Assembly: GCA_963556145.1 (NCBI GenBank)
Contig: OY744472.1
Span: forward strand, 2,914,001 to 2,978,000
Source of the DNA: Hygrocybe punicea
Lineage: Eukaryota; Basidiomycota; Agaricomycetes; Agaricales; Hygrophoraceae
Length of the DNA stretch: 64,000 bases
Direction: 5' to 3'
The notes beneath the pieces were generated by a model. That model ran no database searches. It was not told the origin of the DNA and saw only the letters and a program-made list of their open reading frames with translations. Both the position numbers and the translations under genes were made by a program. Position 1 is the stretch's first letter. Every line of letters begins with the position of its first letter. Of this stretch, positions 1-11,900 are shown in pieces.

Positions 1-1455
1 CTACCCAATAACCCACGCCATCATATTGTCCCCCTCACCCCCCCAAGTTTTTTTTGGTGATTCCTGCACCTTCCACCCGCCGATTTCAACCATCCATGGC
101 ATCTTTCAAGGCCCCGCACCTCGCTTGGCCCAAAAACGACAGGCTGGGGCCTCCCAATCGCCCACGCCATCAATGTGTCCCACACCCACCCCCCAATTTT
201 TTTTCGGTGGTTCCTGCTCCTTCCACTGGCCGATTTCGACCACCCACGACATGGCACAACCCCCCGCACCTCGTTCGGCCGGAAATCGACAGGCTGGGGC
301 TACCCAATCGCCCACGCCATCACGTTGTCCACCCCACCCACCCCCAAATTTCTTTCAGCGGTTCCTGCTGTTTCCACCCACCGATTTCGACCACCCACTG
401 CATGGTACAACCCCCCACTCCTCCTTCGGCCTGAAAATGACAGCCCGGGGCTGCCCAATCACTCGCGCCGTCACTTTGCCCCCCAACCTCAACCACCTTT
501 TTTGCATTCGTTCCTGCTGCTTCCACCCGCCAATTTCGACCACCCATGGCATGGCACAGGCCCCTGCACCTCGTTCGGTGTGAAAACGACAGCCCGGGGC
601 TGCCCAGCCACCCGCGCCATCACTTTGCCCATCCACCCCTCCAAGTTTTCTTTGGCGGTTCCTGGTGCTTCCACCTGCCGATTTCGACCACCCACGACAT
701 GATCCAACCCCCCGCACCTCGTTTAGCCCGAAAATGACAGGTTGGAGCTTCCCAATCGCCCACGCCATCAATTTGTCCCCCACCCCCCCCCAAGTTTTTT
801 CAGTGGTTCCTGCACCTTCCACCCGCTGATTTCGACCACCCACGACATGGTACAACCCTGCGCACCTCGTTTAGCCCACAAACGACAGGTTGGGGCTTCC
901 CAATCGCCTGCACCATTAATTTGTCCCCCACCCCCCTCCCAAGTTTTTTCGGCAGTTCCACCTGCCGATTTCGACCACCCACGGCATGGCACAATCCCCC
1001 GCACCTCGTTTAGCCCGCAAATGACAGGCTGGGGCTACCCAATCACCCATGCCATCATATTGTCCCCCTCACCCCCCCAAGTTTTTTTTGGGCGGTTCCT
1101 GCACCTTCCACCCGCCGATTTTGACCAGCCACGGCATGGTACAATCACCTGCACCTCATATGGCCCGAAAATGACAGGCTGGGGCTTCCCAATCGCGTGC
1201 ACCATCAATTTGTCCCCCACCCCCCTGCTAAGTTTTTTCGGCAGTTCCTGCACCTTCCACCTGCCGATTTCGACCACCCATGGCATGGTACAACCCTGCG
1301 CACCTCGTTTAGCCCACAAACGACAGGCTGGCGCTTCCCAATCGCCCGTGCCATCAATTTGTCCCCCCACCCCCCCCCAAGTTTTTTCGGTGGTTCCTGC
1401 ACCTTCCAGCCGCTGATTTCGACCACCCACGACATGATCCAACCCCCCACACCTC
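1..1455. repeat. Tandem satellite, about 150-bp unit, ~10 copies
   Basis: A C-rich unit recurs with starts near 4, 151, 303, 454, 602, 749, 899, 1038, 1188 and 1338, so the period is 147-152 bp with one shorter copy of about 139 bp. Each unit carries a CCCAATCGCCCACGCCATCA-like segment, a C-run followed by a T-run, then TTCCTGCACCTTCCACC and GATTTCGACCACCCA. Copies differ by scattered substitutions, so this is not a recent perfect expansion. Long open frames on both strands here come from the repeat phase and C-richness, not from coding. The array begins before position 1 and ends near 1455. Confidence 0.93.
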
Positions 1456-1589
1456 GTATGACAACACCGACACCAACAACTGCTGTCATGACGACAACGA
1501 CCATGACGACAATCGTTCTGCAAATTTACTACCATGTCTCGCCTCCCTCGACGTCTGCGCATCCGACCCCGGCGCATGGCGGCTTCTCC

Positions 1590-1862
1590 CTCCTTTGCTC
1601 ATCTTGGAGGCGAGGACTTTTACAACCGCGTTATCGACCATCTTGTCAAGGCGTACAAGAAGAAGACAGGTACTGATGTGTCGCTGAACTTGAGCGCAAT
1701 GGGCAAGCTCAAGCACGAGGTCGAGAAGGCTAAGCGGATGTTGTCAGCAGTCGACGAGGATCGAAATCGAGTCGTTCAAGGACGGCAATGACTTTTCGGA
1801 AATTCTTACACAGGCCAAGTTTGAGGCTTAATATGGATCTATTCAGGAAGACAATGAAATAG
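1590..1862 (+). pseudogene. Fragment of an ER-type HSP70 (BiP/Kar2) gene
   Basis: Translation gives the HSP70 nucleotide-binding-domain segment HLGGEDF, then [23 protein letters not shown] residues. The frame then shifts to [14 protein letters not shown] and TQAKFE, and shifts again to [11 protein letters not shown]. These lie in the family's order, so the stretch is about 90 residues of a BiP-type HSP70, with at least two frame changes and both ends missing. Flanks are the 150-bp satellite and AT-rich DNA. It cannot make a functional chaperone. Assignment to BiP rather than cytosolic HSP70 rests on the TGTDVS and NMDLFRKTMK segments. Confidence 0.85.
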
Positions 1863-2454
1863 GTATTTTTCATATTTTTCATATACATGTACATGTACAT
1901 AGGTAGGCTATGTGGAGATACGCAAAAAGAAAAAGAAACACCTGAAAACCTTGTGAACTGTGGCTGTACATGTTCGTGAGGTATGGGAGGCAGCAGAGGG
2001 TTATCCAAGTGAAGTTGAAGCCAGCAAAAAGGCTGGAAACCTAAATTTCCTAATTTGGATATTTGGTAACGGCTAATAACGGCTAGCCGTGGCTAAGCCG
2101 AGGTTTAACCGTTAGCTGAGTGAATGGCTCGGCTCGGCTAATTATCGGTCCGGCTCCAACGGCTAACGGTTCCGGACCGAGCCGTGGCAACACTACGGTG
2201 GGGGAGAGGGTACTTCTCTTCTCCCAAGCTCTAAGAAAAAAAAAGCACCAGCTTACGCCGTCACTCCCTAACCAACATCACGACTCTGCACGAGCTCTTC
2301 TGGCAGGAGACTGGTGAAAGTGGGGATAGTCATGTAGTAACCATATCTATGTTCTGTGTACAGTTATGACTTATCAGATATTTATTTATTTCTAAATAAT
2401 AATAGTTACATAAGTAACTCTTATCTTATTACAAAGAGCGACCGCAACTGAGGT
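1863..2454. other. Non-coding stretch with CGGCTAA-type motif cluster
   Basis: No coding signal. Between about 2060 and 2190 the words GGCTAA, GGCTAG, CGGCTC and their complements recur, giving a run of overlapping imperfect palindromes. The rest is AT-rich and presumably includes the promoter of the gene starting at 2455. Confidence 0.5.
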
Positions 2455-3435
2455 ATGGCAATAATGTCCTCCAGCCCCCTCCACATTTCTTCAACTCCCT
2501 CCTCAAGCCGCCACTCTCATCTCGGCCTAGCACACCAACTCCAATCTTCGCCACTCGCAAGCCCTAAATCATCCCCCCTCCTCGATGCCCAGACGCGCCG
2601 TCGCTCGCAATACAAGTCGCGTAACCCCAGCACCCCTCTCCCCACACGGAAGTCCAACTCTTCCTCCATCAAGCTCGCCCCTTTTCTCAGCGACTCTGGG
2701 GCTCCTGGTTTCGGAGGTTTTGGAGTGCAGAGGCGCACCGTGTCCGCAGAAGCTCCGCAAAAGGTGTTCTTGCGGGAGCGGTTCAAGGCTCGCTGTATAG
2801 AGCGCGCACAGAAAGCAAGAGAACGCGCCGTACGCGCTCGGCGCTGGAGTGATGGTACGAGTGATGGAAGCAGCGACGGGTTTGACGACTCCATGGACTG
2901 GGAGGATGATCGGGAGGACGACAACGACGAGGTAGTCCTGCAAGACGAAGTCTGTATCTCTCTCCCATTCCTCCGCTCCTTCCTTCTTAGCTCACGCACA
3001 CGCGTTATATAGCTCTTCCGCCGCATAATGGAGAACGCCCAGCGTAAGAAGTTGCATGCATACCGCCTGTCATATACATACGACGTTGGGTCCTCCGTCG
3101 ATCCGGACATGGAAGACATCGGCCGCTGGGAACGCGAGCTGCGTGGTACATCCTTCCCTCACCCATAGCTGTACGTACGCGTCTCATTGACCGTATCTCG
3201 TTTCTACGCAGTGTCGTCCGTGCCTGAGCTCACCCCCGACGAGATCGAGTCCGAGGAGATTGCTGCCTATGCAGAAGAACATGCCGCTCATGCAGATTTC
3301 GATGACCTTCTCACACTCCCGGACGAGCTATTGGCCTGGAGCGACATGGAGGGGGAGGAAGAGGGTCTCAGTGACGAGTCACCTCTCCATGCACACAGGA
3401 AAACGCTGAAAGGCGATGTCGACATGAGTGACTAG
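2455..3435 (+). CDS. Hypothetical protein, possibly RPA-interacting-protein-like
   Basis: Three exons close in phase: 2455-2949, 3013-3145, 3212-3435 (283 aa). The N-terminal ~100 residues are Ser/Pro-rich and look disordered. Residues ~108-130 are basic and helical (KVFLRERFKARCIERAQKAR), resembling the short Arg/Cys helix at the N-terminus of RPA-interacting proteins (RPAIN). An acidic segment follows. Exon 2 holds LFRRIMENAQRKKLHAY and DPDMEDIGRWEREL; exon 3 is acidic. The C-terminal zinc finger of animal RPAIN is absent. The RPAIN link is a weak resemblance; the gene itself is well supported by intron phase and codon pattern. Confidence 0.7.
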
Positions 3436-3679
3436 CAAGCCCAAATTCGGTCCCGTTTTTCTTGGTATACATCAACACTCAATGCTTTGTGTTCATATGT
3501 ATTGGTGTCCGTCTTCCACACAGATTAATATAATTTAGTACATGCAAATACGGAATGCTTTCATCAATAAATTCGAAAACATCAAACACCCCGCACCCGG
3601 TGCTGATATCATTTCGGATCTGAACATACAACCTCAATAGGCCTCAATGTCTATTCATTCCGACTAGACGGCATCAAAT

Positions 3680-5605
3680 CTACCAAATGCACATCCGGCA
3701 ACATGAACAAAAATGGTAAAAATGAAAAAAAAAATTCACGCACCTATCATCGCCTGATCCTGTGGCACACGCCCCAACTGAGCCCACCAGCGTGTCTCCT
3801 CCGGGGGACTCTGCATCAGCGCCCAAGCCTAGATAATTCTCGTGCGGAAACCTGCTCTCCAATGTGACACAGGTAGATACTGGTCGAAGATTCATCCCTG
3901 TTGTCAATGACGTGGCGTCGCGTTCCTTCCTAATAAGATTCGGATCACGTAACCGCAGTACGAGCCGGGATATCAACGTGGTCGAGATTCTGCGCAACCA
4001 GAACAAACATGGTTTAATGCACCGCAGGGGAAATACGTTAGCTTTCACACGAAAAATTTGCCTACACGTTCGCAAACACCACTGTGACACCCTGCAAATC
4101 GGCCTTGACGAAATGATGGGTGTCAAGATGCTCTGGATACCCCAGCTCGAAACTCACCGCTGCAGTCTAAACGCCATCCAATCGGGTCAGCGACATCAAT
4201 CTATCTTCCGACTTGTACGGGGGAATTGTGCGCACCAACATCGTAACGATAATGGACAGAGTTGCAAGCATCATAACTCTGCACAAATCACAAATCAGTC
4301 ACTATCACCATCACAACACGGATGAATCTGTACACAAAATAAAAGGTACCTGTAGCAAGTCGTCAACGTCAGCGCCAGCTAAAACAGGTTGGGTTGTCAA
4401 GGGAGCCGCATGTGCAGTCTGACTCACCATCACGTAGAAGAATACTAAACAGCCTGCGGTCACCGCCACGCCCGCTGGTGACCGACTTGTACACGGTCAT
4501 GACAATGATGATGATATCGAAAAGAAGCGAGCAACCCCATGCCGCAGCGAGGTCTGTCCGGGTCAGCAACACGAACAACCCAACCACCACATTGAATGTC
4601 AGTCAAACACACATAAGCACGGGCAGCAAAGAGAGAGAAACAGGAATTTCGACCCACGTTTGCTTCTGCCGCAAGCGGTCAGCCAACGAGATCATAGCCC
4701 GCAGGGACGGGTCAAGACTTACTCATCTGATGACAGAATTTTCCTGCAACCGATGTAAGGCAGATCTTGCGGCAGCAAGTGGACATGTCTTGAGGAGTAG
4801 ACGGCCCACTGAATTTCGCCAACATATCAGGACACGCACTGCAGAGTTATCACACGCCGAACTCACACAGCAAAATACGAAGAGCACTAGAGCAATTGCA
4901 ACCAGGAGAACGAGGACCGATCGGTTGCGATGGTAGAGGGCGTATGTGCGCAGGATGAGAACACCTAGATGGAACAAGCCGAAGTGAGACAGAGAAATAC
5001 AGAGGAGATGGGGAACCTGCATCCGACAATTGCTTGTACAACGACGACAAAGTATTGATGATAAGTTTGTAGATATGTACAGCTGGGTAGTGATGGTGAT
5101 TACCGTCAGGTAACAAACAGCACTCTCAAACCATAAACGGATAAACGACATACATCTATATTGGAAAGAGTTCAGCAGACAAATTACAGGAAGGATATGG
5201 GGTGGGTGGCACTCACAAAGACTTTGTGAATGGAAGTCGGCGTCGTCCAGAAGAATTGAAGGGCAACCGGAATGTGTCCCAGCAGTGAGACGTAGCGATT
5301 GAGAAAGAAAAGCAATGAGCCCCAGGAACACCAGCCAATCGTCCAAAATCGTTCCACTTCCATCGAAAATGTCAGGATGAAATCATAATACAGGATGACT
5401 GGTAGCGGTCATGTCATAGATGTTGTGAATACGGAGACTTATGGGGAGTAATAGCAGTAACGCACCGAGAGAGATTAGAGTGAAATAGTAGTCGAGGTTC
5501 CTGTGCGGACGGGCGAAAGATGAGCATTCCCGCAACACCCTTAAATTAGTTGAAGACTCACAAACCGACTTGAACTTGTGCAGAGATACCATCGTCTTGG
5601 GCCAT
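3680..5605 (-). CDS. DUF6533 multi-pass membrane protein
   Basis: ATG at 5605. Exons that close in phase: 5562-5605, 5466-5500, 5217-5398, then 5021-5082, 4867-4964, 4723-4808, 4658-4665, 4428-4553, 4334-4349 and one starting at 4278; the last exon lies near 3680-4000. Family landmarks appear in order: ILYYDFILTFSMEVERFW, FFLNRY, TYHQYFVVVVQAIVG, LILRTYALY, AAAWGCSLLFD, RRLFSILLRDG and TLISRLVLRLRDP. This is the DUF6533 family of agaricomycete integral membrane proteins with about seven helices; function unknown. The intron at 4965-5020 needs a GC donor, and exons of 8 and 16 nt are required. The junction below 5217 and the last two exons are not resolved, so damage cannot be excluded. Confidence 0.82.
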
Positions 5606-6570
5606 CGACTGGGAGAGCAATAGCGACAACTGTGATGGCTTTTGTACCAGACTGGCATGTCACTTTGGAACGCGGGAACAAGGGGGGGGGGAACACGGGA
5701 CAGCTGACGGTGCCAGCACTGGCACAGATTAAATATGGCAACTCTGAACTCCTTTCGGGCCGACGGGATGCAAAGTCGCAACCAACCTCACAAATCACGA
5801 CATTTCTACATGACCATTTCTATCAAAAGTATATCCAGTTAAAAAAAATAACGAGAACAGAAATGAACCGAGGTTGTTCCGTTGTTACGTTGTACGCCAA
5901 GACTCGGGCTGATCCGGATTGCCATGATGCTGCAACGTTGCGTCATCACACAATTTCGCCTTGTGGAGATACTTTTGGTATCAGTGCTTTGCGATAAAAT
6001 ATGGTGAGGCTATCACCAATGCGCTAAGATCATTCCCACGATATCCGGCAAACGGACCGGTGACCGGTCCTTTCGGTATGTTTCCTGATTCTCATCAGCA
6101 AAACGGCCCGATACCGGTATCAGTGGACAAGAGAATAAAAAATTAATAAAATTTTTGAATGGAAAGAAATAAACATGTCAACATGAACAACATAAGTTAT
6201 ATTCAATGTGTCTAGGTGTTTATTTGTCAGGGATTGACTAGAGACTGTTTACAGTAGCAAGCATTTACAGAAAGCTGGGAGAGTGGAATTTAAAAAAATC
6301 TGCCCTGCGGGGCATGTTGTAGTGTTTCCAAATAAATATCCCATGCTATAACTAAAGAAAATTGGAGAAAATACCTTCCAAAGCCATCTTATTCTCAGAA
6401 TTTTTCCAGAATATTCTCAAATGTATCTAAAGGGAAATTACAGCTGTTTTCATCGACTTGCGGAAACTGAGAAAAAAATCAAGTGTGGCGCAACTCCGCT
6501 GCCACACGGCATCTGACTCTGAGTTTCAATAAGCTAGAGCTTTATGCAACGAAGATCAACAAAGTTTCAA
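5606..6570. other. Intergenic, AT-rich, no gene seen
   Basis: No open frame here shows family motifs. There is a near-palindrome around 6055-6070 (GGACCGGTGACCGGTCC) and a CCGATACCGGTATCAG element near 6107. The DUF6533 promoter should lie at the left end. Confidence 0.5.
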
Positions 6571-6574
6571 CACT

Positions 6575-6770
6575 ATGCCTCACGCTGTCTCGAAGGATCT
6601 CAAGGCTCGCATCCCCACTCTCCACGACCTTGGTTATCGGGTCCAGGAGGTCCGTGACCTTCTTGGAGTTCGCAAGTCCCTTGTTTACAAAGCGTTGCAA
6701 TACCATCGTCTCTACGGTCTCTCACACAATCCTTTTGCCCATTTGACCATACAACACCGTATTCTCACAC
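6575..6770 (+). pseudogene. Truncated transposase N-terminus (Tc1/mariner-type HTH)
   Basis: An ATG-started frame encodes a helix-turn-helix: SKDLKARIPTLHDLGY, VQEVRDLLGVRKSLVYKAL, QYHRLYGLSHNP, then RILTP. This matches the DNA-binding head of basidiomycete Tc1/mariner-like transposases. The DDE catalytic part is missing: the frame is cut near 6771, exactly where a long inverted repeat begins, and no transposase sequence resumes to the right of that repeat. It is a relic and not a functional transposase. Confidence 0.75.
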
Positions 6771-7635
6771 CCCTGGCCCAGCTCCCACTGCAGCATTGAC
6801 TTGACCAGGGTCCAGCTTTTGCTGCAATGTGGGCCCATGTCAGTGCAACGGATTGCGCCACATCTCACTCTGCCTGCATGTATTTAATGTTGACAGCATT
6901 GACAGAGCTCACAGCAGCTCAAGCCAATATTTATTCAGACACTGCCATATATATATAATAATCAAAATATTTCAATCTGTACTGAACATAAATGTACCAT
7001 GTAATATAATTTGAATGCAATTATTAAAAGCTCAGGGAATAGCAAAATTACACAATTATTATTTTGACAATGCACAATATCTTACTTTTACTATCAGCTA
7101 TCAGCCATTACAGGAGTTACTTATCCCTAATGACAATCTATGGCAAAACCAGAAATTACCCCATTTGGAATATTGTGCTTTTCTATTTAATATTGCTCAA
7201 TTCTCTATTGGAATATATATAACCTCACTATTACTTAAAATACACACATACATTTAATGATTATTAAAATACATAATTAAATAGTAAAGGGCAGGAGGCA
7301 GGTGGGTGGGTGTGGAGTTGGAGGAAGGGTGTGGGTGTGGGAGGAAGGTGGGTGTGATTTTGCTATTCCCTGAGCTTTTAATAATTGCATTCAAATTATA
7401 TTACATGGTACATTTATGTTCAGTACAGATTGAAATATTTTGATTATTATATATATATGGCAGTGTCTGAATAAATATTGGCTTGAGCTGCTGTGAGCTC
7501 TGTCAATGCTGTCAACATTAAATACATGCAGGCAGAGTGAGATGTGGCGCAATCCGTTGCACTGACATGGGCCCACATTGCAGCAAAAGCTGGACCCTGG
7601 TCAAGTCAATGCTGCAGTGGGAGCTGGGCCAGGGT
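6771..7635. repeat. Foldback element: ~280-bp inverted arms around a ~300-bp loop
   Basis: The left arm (about 6771-7053) and right arm (about 7354-7635) are near-identical reverse complements; both translate to the same 61-residue string on opposite strands (6829-7014 and 7391-7576). The loop at 7054-7353 is AT-rich on the left and has GGTGTGGGTGTGGG-like simple sequence on the right. The outer ~50 bp of each arm resembles units of the 34-bp minisatellite that continues beyond the right arm. No protein motif is present, so this is a non-autonomous foldback/MITE-like structure. Confidence 0.9.
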
Positions 7636-8880
7636 CAACCGAATTCTGTAGCAAGAGCAGGGCCATGTCAACGCAATATTGGAGCAATAGCCAGACCCTC
7701 ATGTAGCCAATCCTGCTACATCGGTGGGTCTGCAATCAATGCAATGCTACAGGACAGGCCGGACGCCAGTCAACCTACCCTACAGCAAGTGCTGGACCTG
7801 AGTAAAGCAAGTGCTGCAGCAATAGCTGGACCCCATTCAACCCAAGCCCCACAGCAAGTGCTCAATCCAGGTCAACCCAGTGCTGCAGCAACAGCTGGAT
7901 CCTGGTCAACCCAATGCCCGCAGTGAGCGCTGGATCCGGGTCAACCCAGTGCTGCAGCAATATCTGGACCTGGGTCGACCCAGTGCTGCAGCAAGAGCTG
8001 CACCCTGGTCAACCCAAGCCTACAGCAATAGCTGGACCCCAGTCAACCCAAGCCCCACAGCAAGCACTGGACCCAGGTCAACCCGGTGCTGCAGCAATAT
8101 CTGGACCTGGGTTGACCCAGTGCTGCAGCAAGAGCTGGACGCCAGTCAACCCAAGCCTACAGCAATAGCTGGACCTCAGTCAACCCAAGCCCTGCAGCAA
8201 GTGCTGGATCCAGGTCAACCCGGTACTGCAGCAATATCTGGACCTGGGTTAACCCACCTGCAGCAATAGCTGGACCCTGGTCAACGCAGTGCTGCAGCAA
8301 TAGCTGGATCCTGGTCAACCCAACACCTGCAGCGAGCGCTGGATCTGGGTCAACCCTGTGCTGCAGCAATATCTGGACCTGGGTTGACCCAGTGCTGCAG
8401 CAACAGCTGGACCCTGGTCAACCCAGTGTGGAAGCAATAGCTGAACCCTGGTCAACCCAGTGCTGCAGCAATACCTGGACCCCAGCCACCCTACCCTGCA
8501 GGAAGTGCTGGGCCCGGGTCAACCCAGTGCTGCAGCAACAGCTGGACCCAGGTCAACCCAAGCCTGCAGCAAGAGCTGGTCCATGGTCAACCCAGTGCTG
8601 CAGCAATAGCTGCAGCCAGGTCAACCCACATTGCTTGAACAACTGGACCTGGGTCAACCCAACCAATCCAGAATAGCTGTCCTGGGTTAACCTACCCCAT
8701 GGCAGAGCTGACACCAGGTTGACCCACCCAGCCACCCTTGACCAGCAAGAGCTGTACCTGGGTCAACCTACCACCCCACATTTCCCCAGCAAGAGCTGTC
8801 TTTTGGGTTAACCTACCCCCAGCAAGCAACTGGGCTATGTGTACCTACCTTTTGCAACTATATCTGCGATTGGGTTAACC
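7600..8880 (+). repeat. Minisatellite, ~34-bp unit, ~35 copies
   Basis: The unit reads roughly GTGCTGCAGCAATAGCTGGA followed by CCCTGGTCAACCCA; unit lengths are 34-35 bp over most of the array. Copies vary (CAATAGCTGG, CAATATCTGG, CAAGAGCTGG) and degrade towards 8700-8880. The array starts inside the right arm of the foldback and runs up to the retroelement fragment. Open frames here merely reflect the repeat. Confidence 0.93.
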
Positions 8881-8905
8881 AAAATGACTGGGTCTACTGC
8901 CAACC

Positions 8906-11900
8906 CACTATGAGCAACCTGACAGTACCTATGAGACGATACCCAAGAACCCAGCAATCCGACGTTTCATTTGGGAGCACTTCCAAGGTGTCAACCGCGT
9001 CATCCAGCATTTCCGCTATGTTGGCGGTACCTTCAATGGCAAGAAACTCGAGTTGTGTTGACCCTCAGTCATGGTTGTTGGCCACCGATGCACATATGAG
9101 GGACAAGTAGCCGACGAGTCCAAAGTGCAGAAGATTTGTGATTGGCCTATACCGACCAACCTCACCGAAGTCCGTGCCTTCCTCGGTATCTGCGGCGTCT
9201 TGCGCATTTTTATCAAAGACTTCTCACTCCACTCCCGACCCCTCGTCCGTCTTACCTGCAAAGGGACACCCTTCAAATTTGGCGAAGAAGAAGAGACCGC
9301 CGTCGACTACCTCAAAAATGCTGTCATCACATTGCCAGCACTGCGCGCTATCGACTACATGTGTGAATGGGAAGTGATTCTCGCCATTGATTCCTCCGTC
9401 CTTGGAGTTGGCTTCGTTCTCATGCAAATCCGTGCTGACGGAAAACGCTATCCGAATCGCTTTGGTTCAATATTGTGGAATGAACGCGAAGCCCGATACT
9501 CCCAGTCCAAGCTCGAGCTCTATGGCCTCTTTAGGGCCCTCTGCGCCTACCGGATCTTTATTATCGGTGTCTGCAATCTCACCATTGAAGTCGATGCCAA
9601 GTATATAAAAGGGATGCTCAACAACCCCGACATCCAACCCAATGCGACGATCAACCGATGGATAGCCAGCATCCTCTTGTTCGATTTCAGACTGGTTCAT
9701 GTACCCGCTTCCGCACACAGTTCACCCAATGGACTCTCCAGATGCCCCTGCGCTGCAGAAGACCCTGAGGAGATTGATGACTCTGACGATTGGCTCAACC
9801 ACTCCTACGGTTTCTTTATGGAAGTCATTAACTACCGACCTGTCCCCATGCCGTCTAAGCCGATTGCCATATGCAGCCGCTGTCGTGCCACAGCCAACCG
9901 ACTCCAAGAGTTACTGGCCATCCTCATCTACACAAATCAGGAAGTCATTTCTGACATACCGCTGTAGATGCGGGTTCTTGGTGGCTTCGGAACTATATAA
10001 AGAAATAAAGATCCTAACCAGAGGGTGTCAGCGTAGAAGTGACAGTGGATAAGTCAGTGTCAGGAGTAATAGTAAAAATAGAAATGGAAGTAAAGATGTA
10101 AGCCGCTGTGTAAAACTAAACAAATAACGACGAATCCGGCAATGAACGGAGTGAAAACGGACAAATAATGAAGAACCCGATGATGCCGACGATGTCAGGT
10201 ATGGTGGGTCGGGTCGGGTCGGGTCGGGTCGGGTCGGGTCGGAAACGATGAACAAATATATGGGAACAGCGATAAAGATGACGAGGTGAAGTATAAAAAG
10301 CTAAGGGTCTACAAGGACGAGCATTTCAAATGATTAAAATGATTGTGACTATGAGGGAAACGGGGACTAATGGTATCTTTTTTTTTGTATGGTCGTCGGG
10401 GACCGTTTTTATAGTACAGGAGTGTGTAGCTACTTTCGGACATGTCTATTTCGGCTGATAGAAACTACAAAGAAAAGCTGGAATGGGGATGTGGAAAGGG
10501 GGGTTGCAAAGTGACGAAGACAGGAATATGGAGGGGAAAACGAATATCCATGAAAAAGATGGAAAATGTCCTACATATCTCTGAAAGGACGACGGGATGC
10601 ATAAATATGGTAAGTCCGAAGTCGGGGATTGACTCCAATGAGATCCATCTTCTAGAATTGGAACTCCGAGGTGTTTGAGGCTGCCGGATTTGGTCCAAAA
10701 GCGGCTGTGACAAAGCGGCATGTGTTGGGTTACATCGGTCACATCGGGTCACATCACATCACATCACGTCGGGTTGCGTCGGGTTACGTCGGGTTCGAAT
10801 GCGAGTTGAATAGAGGCATCGGGTTCGTCCGGATTCGTGATATATCGATGATACGGACTCAGAGAGACGTTGAGTCTCTACACCGCAATCTGATAAAGCC
10901 CATGCGGCTGACGCTCATCTTGCTGTCGTCGAGACCTGGTTACAAGATCTAACCCAACCCGCGAACCTCACAGATGACGAGTACCATCTGTTCCTGAGAT
11001 ACTCCCTTGAGTTCTTCGTCACCAATAACAAGCTTTGGTGAAAAGACCGTCACGGAAAACACAAGCTCGTCATACCGCCCGACCGTCAGCTTCAATTACT
11101 CAAAGACGCTCACGACTCTCTCAGCCATAAAGGCATATTTTCCATCCGTGCCCGGCTACTCGACCGTTTCTGGTGGCCGCACCTCGACCACGACGTAAAA
11201 TGGTATGTCCAGTCTTGTCATCAGTGCCAAGTACGGCAAATGTGTTATCACCACATTCCGCCGACTGTTGCTACACCGGCCTCGCTTTTCCACAAAGCGT
11301 ATGTCGACACGATGTTTATGCCATGATCTGGCGGTTATCGATACATTGTCCAAGCCTGTTGCTCCCTGTCCGCTTATCCCGAGTTTCGAATGCTACGCCG
11401 CGAGACCGGTTCGACCATCGGCACATTCCGGTTCGAGGATATCTTGTGCCGTTGGGGCGCCCTCGAAGAAATTGTTACCGACAATGGCAAGCCCTTTGTG
11501 GAAGCTCTCAACTACCTCGCATCCCACTACAGTATCTGGCACATCCACATTTTGCCGTATAACTCACAAGCAAACAGACCCGTCGAGCGCCATCACCTAG
11601 ATGTCCGGGAGGCCATTATGAAAAGTTGTGACGGAGACGAAAAGAAATGGCATACCATCACCCATTCCGTATTTTGGGCCGAACGGGTCACCACACACAA
11701 AAGCCTCGGGGTACTCATCCTATTACATTGCACACGGAGTTGAGCCACTTTTTCCATTCGATTTTGCTGAAGCTACATATATGGTGCCAACACAAGATGC
11801 GATGTCAATGACCGACCTCATAGTCATCCGCGCCTGCCAACTTCGTAAACAAGAAGCCGACTTCGATCGAGTCAAAGAAAAACTCACCAAGTCTCGACTC

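Noticed and set aside
26..1577. Long open frames on both strands over the first 1.5 kb
   Set aside because: They follow the 150-bp satellite period and consist of Pro/Phe/Thr-rich repeats; no splice logic or domain.
7537..8676. Open frames with repeated SKSWTPVNP-type words
   Set aside because: They are read-through of the 34-bp minisatellite in its open phases.
10026..10882. LTR starting at TGTCAGCG with an upstream polypurine tract
   Set aside because: Comparison with the inverted copy shows homology continuing left to TGTAG at 9963, and CCGC duplications flank that longer unit.
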